Shown here piece by piece: positions 14,095 through 23,318 of a DNA stretch of 32,941 bases. The position numbers and the translations under genes are program-made. This stretch comes from Mesorhizobium sp. LNHC252B00 (GTDB lineage: Bacteria > Pseudomonadota > Alphaproteobacteria > Rhizobiales > Rhizobiaceae). The first letter of the stretch is position 1. Each line of letters opens with the position of its first letter. The stretch lies in the NCBI RefSeq assembly GCF_000502955.1, contig NZ_AYWO01000012.1:45588-78528 (forward strand), in the 5' to 3' direction. The notes beneath the pieces are model-generated. The model had not been told where the DNA came from. It worked only from the letters and a program-made list of their open reading frames with translations, and made no database searches.

Positions 14095-15321
14095 CTAGAT
14101 GTTGTCGAGCGGAGGCAGGACGTCCAATCTAGGCTCCTCCGGAATAGCCTCAAGTGCCCGCTTCGGCGATAAATGTCTGATCTTGCGGCCAACTATCATC
14201 AGTCGGCGGGCAGTGTTGTTGCGCAGCCGGCGGATACGCCATCCCAATCCGGCCTCGGTGGAGATTGCCTTGGCGTAGAGGCTGGAGCGCATGGCGGTCG
14301 CGTCGGCGGCTATCTTGATCGGGTCGTCGTAGAACGTACAGATCTTGTCGACGCCCATGCCGGGCGTTTCCAGCCAAGCGGGGATGTGGGTCGACAGGCG
14401 ATCGACATCGGTAGCCACCCGGCGGATGCCGTCACCTTGCGCCGGGCATGTGGTGGAGAACGCGTCGCCGATGAAGACGACGCCACTCCGGCGGTGGCCA
14501 CTGGTGGTCGTCAGGCTGACCTGTCTCAATTCGACCGGGCTGGCGAGGGCGAAGTTGCCGCATTGCGCTGATATCTCGGGCATCAATTGCAGAAGCATTT
14601 GTTGCGGATCCGCGCGAAACGCTTGCGTCCACGCCTCGGCAACGGTCCGGTAGACAAACATGTTTGCCCGCATCCGGTTGCCGATCCGGAAGACGGTAAG
14701 AAAGGCAATGCGATGCCCAATGCGCCTGGGATAGAAGGTGAGGGAACGAGAACCGAATTCCTGCGGAGAGATCGCCAGATCGAATCCGATCGATAGCGAA
14801 TGCGCCTTCGAATTCTCAACGCGCTCCACCCCGATGGCGCGGCGCACCGCTTCGCTGTAACCGGTGGCAACAACCAGCAGCCTGGCGTCGATGACGGTGC
14901 CGTTGGTGAGCACAAGGCGCTGCCGGTCCGGCCCAGTCGAGACCTCGGCGACCTTGCCCACAGTGAGCGGCACTTCAGGCGGCAGGGCCTCGCGCAGGCC
15001 GTTTACCAGTGGGCCGTAGGAGAACCCGAATTCCGAGTCCTGCTTGCGATTGAAGAACTGTCCGAGCCGGAAGACATGGATGTCGGTCGTCGGAGTGACA
15101 AGGGGCCTGATGACGGGACCGAGGCCGATCTTGTCGAATAATTGCATCTGTACCAAGCGGGTTTTCTCGGCCCGGAACTCGTCGTGATGGACGCGGTGCG
15201 GATCGATCAACGCCACCTTGCGCCCGGCCTTGCCCAGCACGGTTGCCAAAGTGGCGCCGGCCAGCCCGGCGCCAACGATCGCCACTTCGACTTCGGTTTG
15301 GCCAGCCTCTGCGGTACTCAT
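14095..15321 (-). CDS. FAD-dependent monooxygenase/oxidoreductase
   Basis: 408 aa flavoprotein of the PHBH/UbiH/geranylgeranyl-reductase-like group. The N-terminal FAD motif is VAIVGAGLAGATLATVL (about residues 13-29) followed by LIDPH at the end of the second strand. The second FAD motif is FIGDAFSTTCPAQGDG (about 280-295), where Asp contacts the ribityl chain. C-terminal residues 340-408 are basic. Start ATG 15321 has AAGGG upstream; the frame is open 36 residues further without a better site. Substrate unknown. Same strand as, and 116 bases after, the GINT1-like glycosyltransferase, so it could modify a lipid or carrier in that pathway, but this is speculative. Confidence 0.8.
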   Translation of the reverse strand: MSTAEAGQTEVEVAIVGAGLAGATLATVLGKAGRKVALIDPHRVHHDEFRAEKTRLVQMQLFDKIGLGPVIRPLVTPTTDIHVFRLGQFFNRKQDSEFGFSYGPLVNGLREALPPEVPLTVGKVAEVSTGPDRQRLVLTNGTVIDARLLVVATGYSEAVRRAIGVERVENSKAHSLSIGFDLAISPQEFGSRSLTFYPRRIGHRIAFLTVFRIGNRMRANMFVYRTVAEAWTQAFRADPQQMLLQLMPEISAQCGNFALASPVELRQVSLTTTSGHRRSGVVFIGDAFSTTCPAQGDGIRRVATDVDRLSTHIPAWLETPGMGVDKICTFYDDPIKIAADATAMRSSLYAKAISTEAGLGWRIRRLRNNTARRLMIVGRKIRHLSPKRALEAIPEEPRLDVLPPLDNI

Positions 15322-15437
15322 TTCGCTGCCCTTTCCGGTAGCAACTTCAAGATTACAATACGTTAGAAAGATATCTTCCGGACCCGAATCAACCTCAAGC
15401 AACCGAAGCGCGTGTCTGGTAGTAACCAATGTTTAGG

Positions 15438-16934
15438 TTAATAGCGGACCCGTCGTTTCCAGCGTGGTGCGATCGCCGAACCATCGATGAATTCAAACCC
15501 GCCCGCCTCGTTGAGTGTGTGAAGTTTGCGCCCACTCCATAGCGCACCTGGATTTAAGATGGTTTCAACGACCTGCTCCATGCCGATCAAATCAAGGTGA
15601 GAAACGCGTGCGATGCCGAGAGCCGCGCCATAGCTCCTGCGGCAGTCCTGAACCGGGCGCAGCAGGTCGTTGCCCCGCTTGACCATGCGGCCGGCCGGCC
15701 GCGCCGAGGCGATGTCGATCAGCACGGGATTGTTCGGATGCGGCGTCCAGGGACCGCGAAAATCCGGCGCCGACCATAGATGCAGCGCGTCGGAGAAGGC
15801 GCCCCCGCTATCCCTGACGGTGGCGAACATCCACCAGGCGCCGCCATGCTCGACCAGGGTGGCGTCGCTGGCGACGACACCCGATAGAAGCGTCGCCTCC
15901 TTGACCCATCCGCCGGGAAAGGCGGTGGCCCGGTAAAGATCGACCGTGCCGTTGGCGCAGCTTTCCGGGATCATCCAGACCTCGCCGTCACGTTCGAAGA
16001 CGAAGGGGTAGGAGAGATGGTAGGGCAGGTCGAGCACCGGTTCAGGGTGTCCGATCGGGCCGGCCGGACCGAAGGGCACGGCGGAGATGATGGCGCGGCC
16101 CAGCCGGTGGATATAGTCCTCGACGAACAGGGTCAGCTTGCCTTTGTAGAGGATCGGGAACGGGTCGGCATAGAAGCGGCTGCCGTCGTCCGGCAGCTCT
16201 CGCCAGCCCGATGCCGGATGCGCGCGCAGATCGAACAGATCGCGGCCGTTGGTTTGCCGCCAGCCGACCTTCCAGTGCGGCGCGTTGTAGCAAAGGTGGT
16301 AGATCTTCTGGACGATGCGCCGCGCCAGCGCCTTGCCGGCTCTTACGCCAAGCTTGCCGGCCGAGGGCATTGGCGGGGGATTGGGTTGCGCCGGCTCGGG
16401 CAGATCAGGCACGGATTTTGCCGTGCCTGTCATTGCAGCGACGATCAGGCTGACGGTGCGCGCCAGCATGTCCTGGAAGGAAGCGAGCGCGATGCCGCCA
16501 TATTCGGTTCCCAGGCGCCCGGCGGCAATTGCAACGCCGTTCTCTTCGATACGGGCAAGCGGCGTGCGGCCGGCGAGGATCAAGGCCAGCAAAGCCGCTT
16601 CGCCGCTGGCGCGATCATAGGTGACGCGCCAGACCCGCACGCCATCCAACTCGACATCGCCGCAGAGGTCGACAACCAGATCGGGCGAAGCGGGCGCCTG
16701 CGTCCGGTAGGGAGCGAGTGCCGAAAACGGCACACGCTTCGCCAGCCCATCATGGGACAGCCCGTGTATCGCCGTTTCGAGTTGAAACAGCGCCGCGGCG
16801 CTGCGCGGGATGCCGCCGCCCGCAGGCTTGGCGTCGACGGACAGTTCGACATCGTCAAGCGCTGCGAGGCGTTCCAGCAATGCGATGTGAAAGGCGCGGA
16901 CGCAGTCGCCGTCCAGGCGCAGGCTTACCTGCAT
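15438..16934 (-). CDS. Glycosyltransferase with GINT1-like beta-propeller domain
   Basis: 498 aa. The C-terminal half (about 225-498) matches the five-bladed propeller domain first defined in plant glucosamine inositolphosphorylceramide transferase and found in bacterial polysaccharide clusters: FYADPFPILYKGKLTLFVED, then HLSYPFVFERDGEVWMIPE, then DATLVEHGGAWWMFATV. The N-terminal half (1-190) resembles a degenerate formyltransferase-like fold seen in the same proteins (LLERLAALDDVELSV); residues 190-225 are a Pro-rich linker. It probably takes part in assembly or modification of the polysaccharide made by the adjacent genes. Divergent from the Wzc-like gene across a 227-base AT-rich promoter region. 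The precise reaction cannot be stated. Confidence 0.65.
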   Translation of the reverse strand: MQVSLRLDGDCVRAFHIALLERLAALDDVELSVDAKPAGGGIPRSAAALFQLETAIHGLSHDGLAKRVPFSALAPYRTQAPASPDLVVDLCGDVELDGVRVWRVTYDRASGEAALLALILAGRTPLARIEENGVAIAAGRLGTEYGGIALASFQDMLARTVSLIVAAMTGTAKSVPDLPEPAQPNPPPMPSAGKLGVRAGKALARRIVQKIYHLCYNAPHWKVGWRQTNGRDLFDLRAHPASGWRELPDDGSRFYADPFPILYKGKLTLFVEDYIHRLGRAIISAVPFGPAGPIGHPEPVLDLPYHLSYPFVFERDGEVWMIPESCANGTVDLYRATAFPGGWVKEATLLSGVVASDATLVEHGGAWWMFATVRDSGGAFSDALHLWSAPDFRGPWTPHPNNPVLIDIASARPAGRMVKRGNDLLRPVQDCRRSYGAALGIARVSHLDLIGMEQVVETILNPGALWSGRKLHTLNEAGGFEFIDGSAIAPRWKRRVRY

Positions 16935-17161
16935 GTTGGTGGCCCGACAAGGTTGCCGATCCGATCAAACTGTAGCCCCATCCAGTACATCTCCGCTCGC
17001 CGCGTAGCCAACACCCAGGTATGTATATTTTTAAGCAAACCGCGTGCCAAAATTCACATGACCTCTCAACATAATTAACAATCTTTTAACAGTTGGAGGA
17101 ATAGCTAGCTTAGCGCCGCAATCTGAGCTTGCGGACTGATAGAGTATTGTCGGAGGCAGCC
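16935..17161. promoter_or_regulatory. Divergent promoter region of the polysaccharide locus
   Basis: AT-rich in contrast to its surroundings, especially 17015-17100, with TTAACA repeated at 17076 and 17087 and a TATATTTTTAAG stretch at 17025. It separates the GINT1-like gene (minus) from the Wzc-like gene (plus). H-NS-like or MucR-like regulators often bind such DNA upstream of rhizobial exopolysaccharide genes; no specific site is proven. Confidence 0.4.
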
Positions 17162-19255
17162 ATGCAATCATCCCTGCCCATGGTTCCTCAGCAAAGCTCT
17201 CCGGATGCGGGACGGTCCGCGGGATCTTATGCGGCTTCGACTGTCGAACTCGGCGATCTGAAGCGCATCCTGGTGCGCCGCCGGTTCTGGATTTTCGGCA
17301 CCGTCGCGCTGCTGACGCTGGTAGCTCTGCTCTACGGCCTTCTCACGCCAGCGCTTTATAGCTCGGCGGCGGAAATCCTCATCGATCCGCAGGACCTGCA
17401 GGTCATCACCAACGACGTCAATCCGAGCCGCATCTCACCCGACGGAGGCATCACGCAGGTCGAGAGCCAGGTCAGCGTGGTCCAGTCGACAGGCGTGCTG
17501 ATGCGGGCGATCGCGGCGACGAACCTGACGCAGGATCCCGAATTCAACGGGCAGGGCTTGCTGTCGGGCCTGCTCGGTTCGGGATCGGCCGAAGGCGACA
17601 GGTCGGCGCAGACGCTCGACGCGCTACGCCGACGCCTGGCGGTGAAGCGGGCCGACAAGGTGCTGGTCCTCGACGTCATCGTCACCGCCAAGAGCGCCGA
17701 CAAGGCCGCCCTTCTGGCCAATGCCATCGCCCAGGCCTATCTGGTCGACAAGGCCAGCGCGCGAGCGCAAATGGCCAAGGACGCTTCCGTGTCCATCACC
17801 GCGCGGCTGGACGAGCAGCGCAAACGCGTCCAGCAAGCCGAAAACGCCGTCGAGGCCTACAAGTCGGCCAACAATATGGTGATGGCGGCAGGCAATCTGG
17901 TCAGCGACCAGGAGCTGACCGAGATCAACACGCAGCTTTCGGCGGCGCAGAGCCGCACGGCGGCGCTGAAGGCGCAGGTCGACCAGATGCGCCGCAAGAG
18001 CGGTACGGCGGACGCAACCTCGGAAGCGATGCGCTCGGCGGTGATCTCGAGCCTGCGGGCGCAAGAGGCGACGTTGGTCGACCAGGTCTCGCAGCTCGGC
18101 ACCGAACTGGGGCCGCGTCATCCCTCGCTGATCGCAGCCCAGCAGCAGCTGCGCGACACGCGCCAGCTCATTGCGCGCGAACTCGGCCGCATCGCCACCG
18201 CCACAGAGACCGACTACGAACGGGCGCTGGCCAACCAGCAGGCGCTGGAAGCCAAGGTCGCCGGTATGAAGAGCAAGTCGCTCGACACCGACCAGGCCTC
18301 CGTGCGGCTGCGCGAACTGCAGCGCGATCTCGAGGCGGTGCGGTCCGTCTATGCGAACTATCTCCAGCGCGCGCAGGAGACACGCGAGCAGATCAATGTC
18401 GACAGCACAAATGCGCGCATCATCTCCAATGCCATCCCGGCCCTGAAGAAGAGCTGGCCGCCTTTCTCGCTGCTGTTGTTCGGCGCGATCTTCGGCGGCC
18501 TAGGGCTCGGCACCGGTCTGGCGCTGATCGCCGAATATGCCTCTCCGACGGTGCTTTCCAGCGCCCAGATGCAGTCGGCCATCGAGGCGCCGGTGCTGGG
18601 CGTGGTGCCGGCAAAGTCAGGCCGTCGCAGGTGGCCGTTCGGCGGGAGTGCGGCCGTCTCCAGCCAGAAGACCGATGCCGTCGTCGGCCTCGCGCTGAGA
18701 CGCATGTTCAGTTCGGGCCAGCGGCCGCCGGACTGGCCGCTGGTACCATCCATCCTGGTGACATCGTCGCCGGGCGAAGGCGCCCAGCGCAGCCGGGTGG
18801 CGCGATTGCTGGCCAATGTCGCGGCATCCAGGGGCAGCCGCGTGCTGTTCATCGATGCCAATGGCAGCGGCGGCCAGAAGGATCCGCAGCCGGGAGTCCT
18901 CGACGTTCTGCGCGGCGAGTATGCGTTCGAGGCCGTCAGTCACTACGCGGCCGGCAGCAACGTTGCGGTGCTCGGCAGGGGCCGTTCAAAGGCGGCCTTC
19001 CAGGAAGCGCATGGCATCTACTACGCGCAGCAAATGCTGGCCCACGCCAGCCGCAGCTTTGAGCTCGTCGTCATCGACGGCGGCGCGCTGGCCGACAATC
19101 TCAATGCCTCGCCGCTGGTTGCCATGGTCGACGAGATCGTGCTCGTCGCCACTCTGAACGCCACGCCGATGCGCGACGTTACCGCGACGTCGCAGGCCGT
19201 TTCCGTCATGGGGCGGTTGCCAACGGCCGCCTTGCTGGTCGACGAGGCGGCCTGA
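17162..19255 (+). CDS. Wzc/GumC-type chain-length protein with degenerate kinase domain
   Basis: 697 aa inner-membrane polysaccharide co-polymerase. Order: cytoplasmic N-terminus, TM1 (about 42-62, FWIFGTVALLTLVALLYG), Wzz-type periplasmic domain with long coiled coils (about 63-430), the GNVR-like segment SVRLRELQRDLEAVRSVYAN, TM2 (about 433-457) and a cytoplasmic BY-kinase-like domain. The last is degenerate: where active kinases have GEGKS/T, this reads SSPGEGAQRSRV (about 533), so the Walker A lysine is missing. Walker A' is reduced to VLFIDANG, Walker B is VVIDGGA, and there is no C-terminal Tyr cluster. It probably controls chain length structurally without kinase activity. Start ATG 17162 has GGAGG just upstream. 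Confidence 0.85.
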   Translation: MQSSLPMVPQQSSPDAGRSAGSYAASTVELGDLKRILVRRRFWIFGTVALLTLVALLYGLLTPALYSSAAEILIDPQDLQVITNDVNPSRISPDGGITQVESQVSVVQSTGVLMRAIAATNLTQDPEFNGQGLLSGLLGSGSAEGDRSAQTLDALRRRLAVKRADKVLVLDVIVTAKSADKAALLANAIAQAYLVDKASARAQMAKDASVSITARLDEQRKRVQQAENAVEAYKSANNMVMAAGNLVSDQELTEINTQLSAAQSRTAALKAQVDQMRRKSGTADATSEAMRSAVISSLRAQEATLVDQVSQLGTELGPRHPSLIAAQQQLRDTRQLIARELGRIATATETDYERALANQQALEAKVAGMKSKSLDTDQASVRLRELQRDLEAVRSVYANYLQRAQETREQINVDSTNARIISNAIPALKKSWPPFSLLLFGAIFGGLGLGTGLALIAEYASPTVLSSAQMQSAIEAPVLGVVPAKSGRRRWPFGGSAAVSSQKTDAVVGLALRRMFSSGQRPPDWPLVPSILVTSSPGEGAQRSRVARLLANVAASRGSRVLFIDANGSGGQKDPQPGVLDVLRGEYAFEAVSHYAAGSNVAVLGRGRSKAAFQEAHGIYYAQQMLAHASRSFELVVIDGGALADNLNASPLVAMVDEIVLVATLNATPMRDVTATSQAVSVMGRLPTAALLVDEAA

Positions 19256-19256
19256 C

Positions 19257-20612
19257 ATGGCCACCCCTTGGGCCACCCCTTGGGCCACCAGTTGGAGCGG
19301 AAGCGCTTCGAACCATGGTGCTGCAGCGCGACGCGCCGGCACATCGGTCGATGCGCTGACGCGCTTCGGGCTGATCGCAGCGGTGGCGGTGCTGTTTGGC
19401 GTCTCGGGCGGCATGCTGTGGCTGGTGGGCTACAATTACGACGGCCTGTTCGGCAACCCGGCGACCAAGATCCACCCGTCCACCTATCTCATCGTGCTCT
19501 TGCTTGCCTGGCGCTCCTGCACATCAGGCAATCCGGTCGGCTATATCGTCCATATCGCCGACAGGCGGCCGGCCAGCGCGCTGATGGCCGCCATCTCGAT
19601 CCTGCTGCTGTTCGTCGTCATCGCCAGGCAGCGTCCTGGCATGGCCGGCATGATCGATACGTTCGTGGCCGCGGCACTTCTGGTGCTGATACTCAGCGAG
19701 GACGACGAACGAACATTCGCCGGGCTGCAGACCGTCATTCACGTGGTCATGACGGCGAATGCGTTGCTTGCCCTTTTCGAGTTCGCGACCAAGACGCTGC
19801 TTTTCCCCTATCGCCTCGACGGCGTGGCGTTTACCACCGATCTGCGCTCGAGCGCGCTGCAGGGTCATCCGCTTGCCAATGCCATGGTGACAGCGATCTA
19901 CGTGCTTGCGCTGCTCTCCGGCGCCAGATCCCTATCTATGCCTGTGCGGATAGGGTTGATCGGCCTCCAATGCGCGGCACTCGTCGCCTTCGGAGGCCGC
20001 ACGGCTATGGTGACGACGATCGTGCTCGGCGGCTTCTATCTGTTTTTTCAGGGCATCACCAAATTGCGCCGGGGCCGCGTCAACCTGCTGGGTGCAGCAC
20101 TGGGCTTCATGCTTGCCGCGCTGTTGCCGGTCGTCATCGTCGTGGCGGCATATTATGGCTTTTTCGACGCGCTGCTGGAGCGCTTCGTGTCGGACAGCGG
20201 CAGCGCCAATGCCCGCGTCGAGATGTTCGAGCTCTTCAAGTATCTGGAATGGCGCGACCTGATCGTTGGGCCGGATGTCGAACTGGTCGACAGCCTGCGC
20301 CGCATCAACGGTCTCGAACAGGGCATCGAGAACCCGATCATCCGCACGATCGTCTACCAGGGCGCCTTCTTCACCCTTTTGCTGACGTTTGGCTTCGTGC
20401 TGTTCTTGTTTGAGGTGGCGCGGCGCTGCCATCCCGGCATCTGGCTGCCGATGCTGGGCTGGATCATCCTGATCAACACCTCGGAAAGCGTCGCCTCGAA
20501 GACGACGCTGCTGACGAAGTTCGTGGTGCTGGCTTTGGTGCTGTACCGGCCGGCAAAGGCGATGGTGAGACCGGTCAGTCCGCCGGCATGGCCAGGCCAA
20601 GCGCCGCGATGA
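19257..20612 (+). CDS. Wzy/VpsF-like polysaccharide polymerase
   Basis: 451 aa integral membrane protein with about ten hydrophobic helices (for example LIAAVAVLFGVSGGMLWLVG and GAALGFMLAALLPVVIVVAA). The large loop after LRSSALQGHPLANAMV is typical of O-antigen polymerase/ligase (Wzy/WaaL) proteins. It likely joins undecaprenyl-linked repeat units in the periplasm. The start follows the Wzc-like stop by one base, so the two are co-transcribed. The first codons are a tandem 12-base repeat giving ATPWATPWATSW. The 3' end overlaps the convergent GH5 gene by 38 bases. Confidence 0.8.
   Translation: MATPWATPWATSWSGSASNHGAAARRAGTSVDALTRFGLIAAVAVLFGVSGGMLWLVGYNYDGLFGNPATKIHPSTYLIVLLLAWRSCTSGNPVGYIVHIADRRPASALMAAISILLLFVVIARQRPGMAGMIDTFVAAALLVLILSEDDERTFAGLQTVIHVVMTANALLALFEFATKTLLFPYRLDGVAFTTDLRSSALQGHPLANAMVTAIYVLALLSGARSLSMPVRIGLIGLQCAALVAFGGRTAMVTTIVLGGFYLFFQGITKLRRGRVNLLGAALGFMLAALLPVVIVVAAYYGFFDALLERFVSDSGSANARVEMFELFKYLEWRDLIVGPDVELVDSLRRINGLEQGIENPIIRTIVYQGAFFTLLLTFGFVLFLFEVARRCHPGIWLPMLGWIILINTSESVASKTTLLTKFVVLALVLYRPAKAMVRPVSPPAWPGQAPR
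19260..19295 (+). repeat. Tandem 12-base repeat in the polymerase N-terminus
   Basis: GCCACCCCTTGG occurs twice in tandem (19260-19271, 19272-19283), followed by a third copy with two changes (19284-19295). It encodes ATPW repeats right after the start codon. The unit is a multiple of three, so copy-number change would keep the frame. Confidence 0.8.
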
Positions 20613-21837
20613 TATCAGGGTCCAGCGCCCGCGTGGTGTCATCCATCATCCCCATGCCGTCGAAGAGATCCCAGAACGCCCAGCCAAAACCGAACGCCTC
20701 GGCGCTCTGCCTGACGTCGGCGATGTAGCGTGCCCGGTCCGGATTGGGTGCGGCGACATAGCGGGCGTCGGTGCGCAGCGCGCCGAACTCGCCCATGACG
20801 ATGCGTTCCGGCGCTAGACCGTGGCCGTCGGCCCAGGCGCGAACCTCGCCAAGATATTTGTCGACGAACCAGCGGTCGGGACGGGCGTCGAAATAGACTT
20901 TCAGTACCCGCTCGGTTTCGGCATAGGCGGCCTGCTTGGCGTCTTCAGGGGTTTCGGTGTCCTGCGCCATGCGCGCCCTGACGGACACCAGCGTCTGTTC
21001 CAACGAGCCGGCGGATGCCGGCCATGGCACATTGTTGAGCGACCGGTAGACGGGTTCGCGCATCCACGGCGCGCCTTGATGGCTGAACAGATAGGGCTCG
21101 TAGAAGTGGAAGGTGAACAGGATCGGCTCGAACCGTGACAGCGGCGCCGGATCGAGAGCGGTCAGTCCGCTCACCATCGAGCCGCAACCGCCGGTGACGA
21201 CCAGCGGCAGGGTCGCTGCCGAAGACCTTGCCGCGGTCAGAAGAGCGAGTTGGATCTGCGACCAGACGTTCGACGCGCAGGCCTGCGTCGGCTCGTTGAC
21301 CGGCTCGAGCGCTATCCTGCCGGGTTGGAGCCGCTCGAGCCTGCCAGCAAGCTCGCTCACCAGCCCGCGATAGAGATCGAAGGCGGGTGCCGCGGTGCTG
21401 GAGATCATGCGGTCGGGGTTCCAGTAATGGGTGGCGCCATTGGCCTGGACGTTGACGATGATGCCGAGATCGGCATCGAGCGTGGCGGTGACGGCCGCGT
21501 CGAGCATGTCCAGCAACTGACCGCGCGTGGCGGTGTCGGCGGCCAGGAAGGGACCGGGATCGACCGGCAAACGGATGAAATCGAGCCCGGTCCTGCGCAG
21601 CCGACCAAGGTCGTCTGGGGTCGGCACCGGCCGCTGCGACTGGAAGGGCGGCCAGTCATAGTCGGTCCGCGGTGCGGGAAATTCGCGCGTCAGGGAGAAC
21701 CACGGCCAGGCGTTGACGCCGCGCCGGAACTGCGGCGCGTCGGCGGCGCGAGCGGTAGGTAGGATCGGGAGCGAGCCAAGGGCGGCCGCCGTGGACAGCG
21801 CCGTCCGCAGCACCCGCCGGCGCGACCAGCCTGTCAT
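20575..21837 (-). CDS. Secreted GH5-family glycanase (cellulase-like)
   Basis: 420 aa glycoside hydrolase family 5. The N-terminus SRRRVLRTALSTAAALGSLP looks like a twin-arginine or Sec signal, cleavage after ARA near residue 32. The acid/base Glu lies in LEPVNEPT (about 180) and the nucleophile Glu in IVMGEFGAL (about 348). FTFHFYEPY and FGWAFWDLFDG are the other substrate-cleft segments of GH5. It probably trims or releases the polysaccharide in the periplasm or outside. Its ATG overlaps the stop of the upstream glycosyltransferase (ATGA), so the two are translated together. Confidence 0.88.
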   Translation of the reverse strand: MTGWSRRRVLRTALSTAAALGSLPILPTARAADAPQFRRGVNAWPWFSLTREFPAPRTDYDWPPFQSQRPVPTPDDLGRLRRTGLDFIRLPVDPGPFLAADTATRGQLLDMLDAAVTATLDADLGIIVNVQANGATHYWNPDRMISSTAAPAFDLYRGLVSELAGRLERLQPGRIALEPVNEPTQACASNVWSQIQLALLTAARSSAATLPLVVTGGCGSMVSGLTALDPAPLSRFEPILFTFHFYEPYLFSHQGAPWMREPVYRSLNNVPWPASAGSLEQTLVSVRARMAQDTETPEDAKQAAYAETERVLKVYFDARPDRWFVDKYLGEVRAWADGHGLAPERIVMGEFGALRTDARYVAAPNPDRARYIADVRQSAEAFGFGWAFWDLFDGMGMMDDTTRALDPDIIAALGLAMPAD

Positions 21838-23003
21838 GCGGTGCCGGCTGATGCGCGATTGGTCGCGATGGCGTCTGGGGCCGTGACACCGAGAAGCCGA
21901 TAGGCTTCATTTTCATAAGCAGTCAGGACATCGTCCCAGCGGAAGGCTTCGCGGGCGCGCGCCCTCGCTGCATTGCCGCAGTTGCGGACCAGATCGTCAT
22001 CGTCCAGCGCCTGCTGCATCCGTTCGGCGCAACTGTCCTTGTCGGTGAAGTAGATTGCCGCGGCACCCGCGGTCCACCTGTTATACGGATTGTCGTGCGC
22101 GATCACCATGTTGCCTGCAGCCAGCGCCTCGACCAGCGACGGGTTGGTGCCGCCTACCGTGTGGCCGTGCAGATAGGCGCGTGCGTGGTACCTCAGCGCC
22201 TTGACGGTCGCTTGGTCGTAAATGGCGCCCGGCAGAACCACCGAGCCGTTCGCCGCCTTGCGGATGGCGACATGATAGGGGATGTCGTCGGACAGCGTTC
22301 CCAGCACCACCAGCTTCATGTCGCGCTTGGCGGAGCAAAAGGCTCCGACGATCGGCAGTATGTTGTTGTCTGGCTCGATGCGCGCGATCGAGACCAGATA
22401 GCGCCCGGGCTCCAGGCCGAGCGCACGGACCGGCGCTTCCGGTGCCGATGTTACCGGATCGGCGCCATAGGCGATGGTGGCGATGGCACTGCGTGGCCGG
22501 CGCGTCGCCAAGTGATCGGCGATGGCGGGATGATCGGCCACCAGCCGATGCGAGGCCCAAGCGCCGATCCACTCGTTGAGCCAGAACCAGGCGCGTGCCG
22601 CCATGCCCCATTTGGGGCGCCGCCACTCGATGCCGTCCATATTGGTGAAGATCTTGCGCCGCTTCAGCCTGAGCCAGGTCAGGAACATTGCGCCATTGTA
22701 GCCGAGTACGAGGCAGACGCCCTGCCGCCCGGCGGCGTCGCGGACGCATTGCCAGTCGAATTCCAAGGTCGCACGCGGCCCTTTGGAGGCAACCTGGATG
22801 TGGATGAGCTCGATGCCGCGCCAGGTTTCGCTGCGCACCCGCTGGTCGATCCGCTCGACCTCGTCCTGGCAATAGACGGCGACCTTCCAGCCTCGCGCGA
22901 CAAGAAACAGTGCCAGTCTTTCGGCAAAGGTTTCAAAGCCGCCATGGGCCGCGGGTATGCCGCGGGTCCCCAGGATCAGAATAGCAGGCGTCTCTGGTTT
23001 CAT
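21834..23003 (-). CDS. Glycosyltransferase, DUF1972/GT4 type
   Basis: 389 aa cytosolic or membrane-associated retaining glycosyltransferase. The N-terminal DUF1972 signature is ILGTRGIPAAHGGFETFAER (residues about 9-28). The GT-B C-terminal donor domain has YLVSIARIEPDNNI and HTVGGTNPSLVEALAAGN, the latter holding the conserved nucleotide-sugar-binding Glu. Relatives of this type are rhamnosyltransferases; the sugar here is not known. Start ATG 23003 is used; a TTG at 23072 would add 23 residues with no extra domain. Operonic with the GH5 gene. Confidence 0.85.
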   Translation of the reverse strand: MKPETPAILILGTRGIPAAHGGFETFAERLALFLVARGWKVAVYCQDEVERIDQRVRSETWRGIELIHIQVASKGPRATLEFDWQCVRDAAGRQGVCLVLGYNGAMFLTWLRLKRRKIFTNMDGIEWRRPKWGMAARAWFWLNEWIGAWASHRLVADHPAIADHLATRRPRSAIATIAYGADPVTSAPEAPVRALGLEPGRYLVSIARIEPDNNILPIVGAFCSAKRDMKLVVLGTLSDDIPYHVAIRKAANGSVVLPGAIYDQATVKALRYHARAYLHGHTVGGTNPSLVEALAAGNMVIAHDNPYNRWTAGAAAIYFTDKDSCAERMQQALDDDDLVRNCGNAARARAREAFRWDDVLTAYENEAYRLLGVTAPDAIATNRASAGTA

Positions 23004-23318
23004 GGCCGGCGGCACTTTCAGGTCGTCTTCTATACACTGGTAATTGCTGAATTTTTTGGAAACAGACGGCAACTTCCCTGCCGTGTCCCTGTTTCAGCAT
23101 TCTTGGGGAACGATCATCGCGCGGGGTTGTAAAAAAAACGTGTTGAACCCGGTCGTTTCATTCTCGGTCAACCCTTCTGTGCGTAACTGTATCGAAACGA
23201 AGCAGTGCCAGGGTCGTGCAGCCGGTAGTCGGCCTACTCAGCCCGGCATGATTCTTGCGGCAATGCCTCTGCACATTATCGCCAGCGCGATGGTTGTAGC
23301 ACCTGGCGGGAAACAAAG
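23004..23318. promoter_or_regulatory. Divergent promoter region between the two glycosyltransferases
   Basis: 315 bases, AT-rich at 23040-23060 and 23128-23145. The inverted pair TCGTTTC (about 23153) and GAAACGA (about 23194) is spaced by roughly 34 bases and could be a paired binding site. No gene is seen. Confidence 0.35.
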
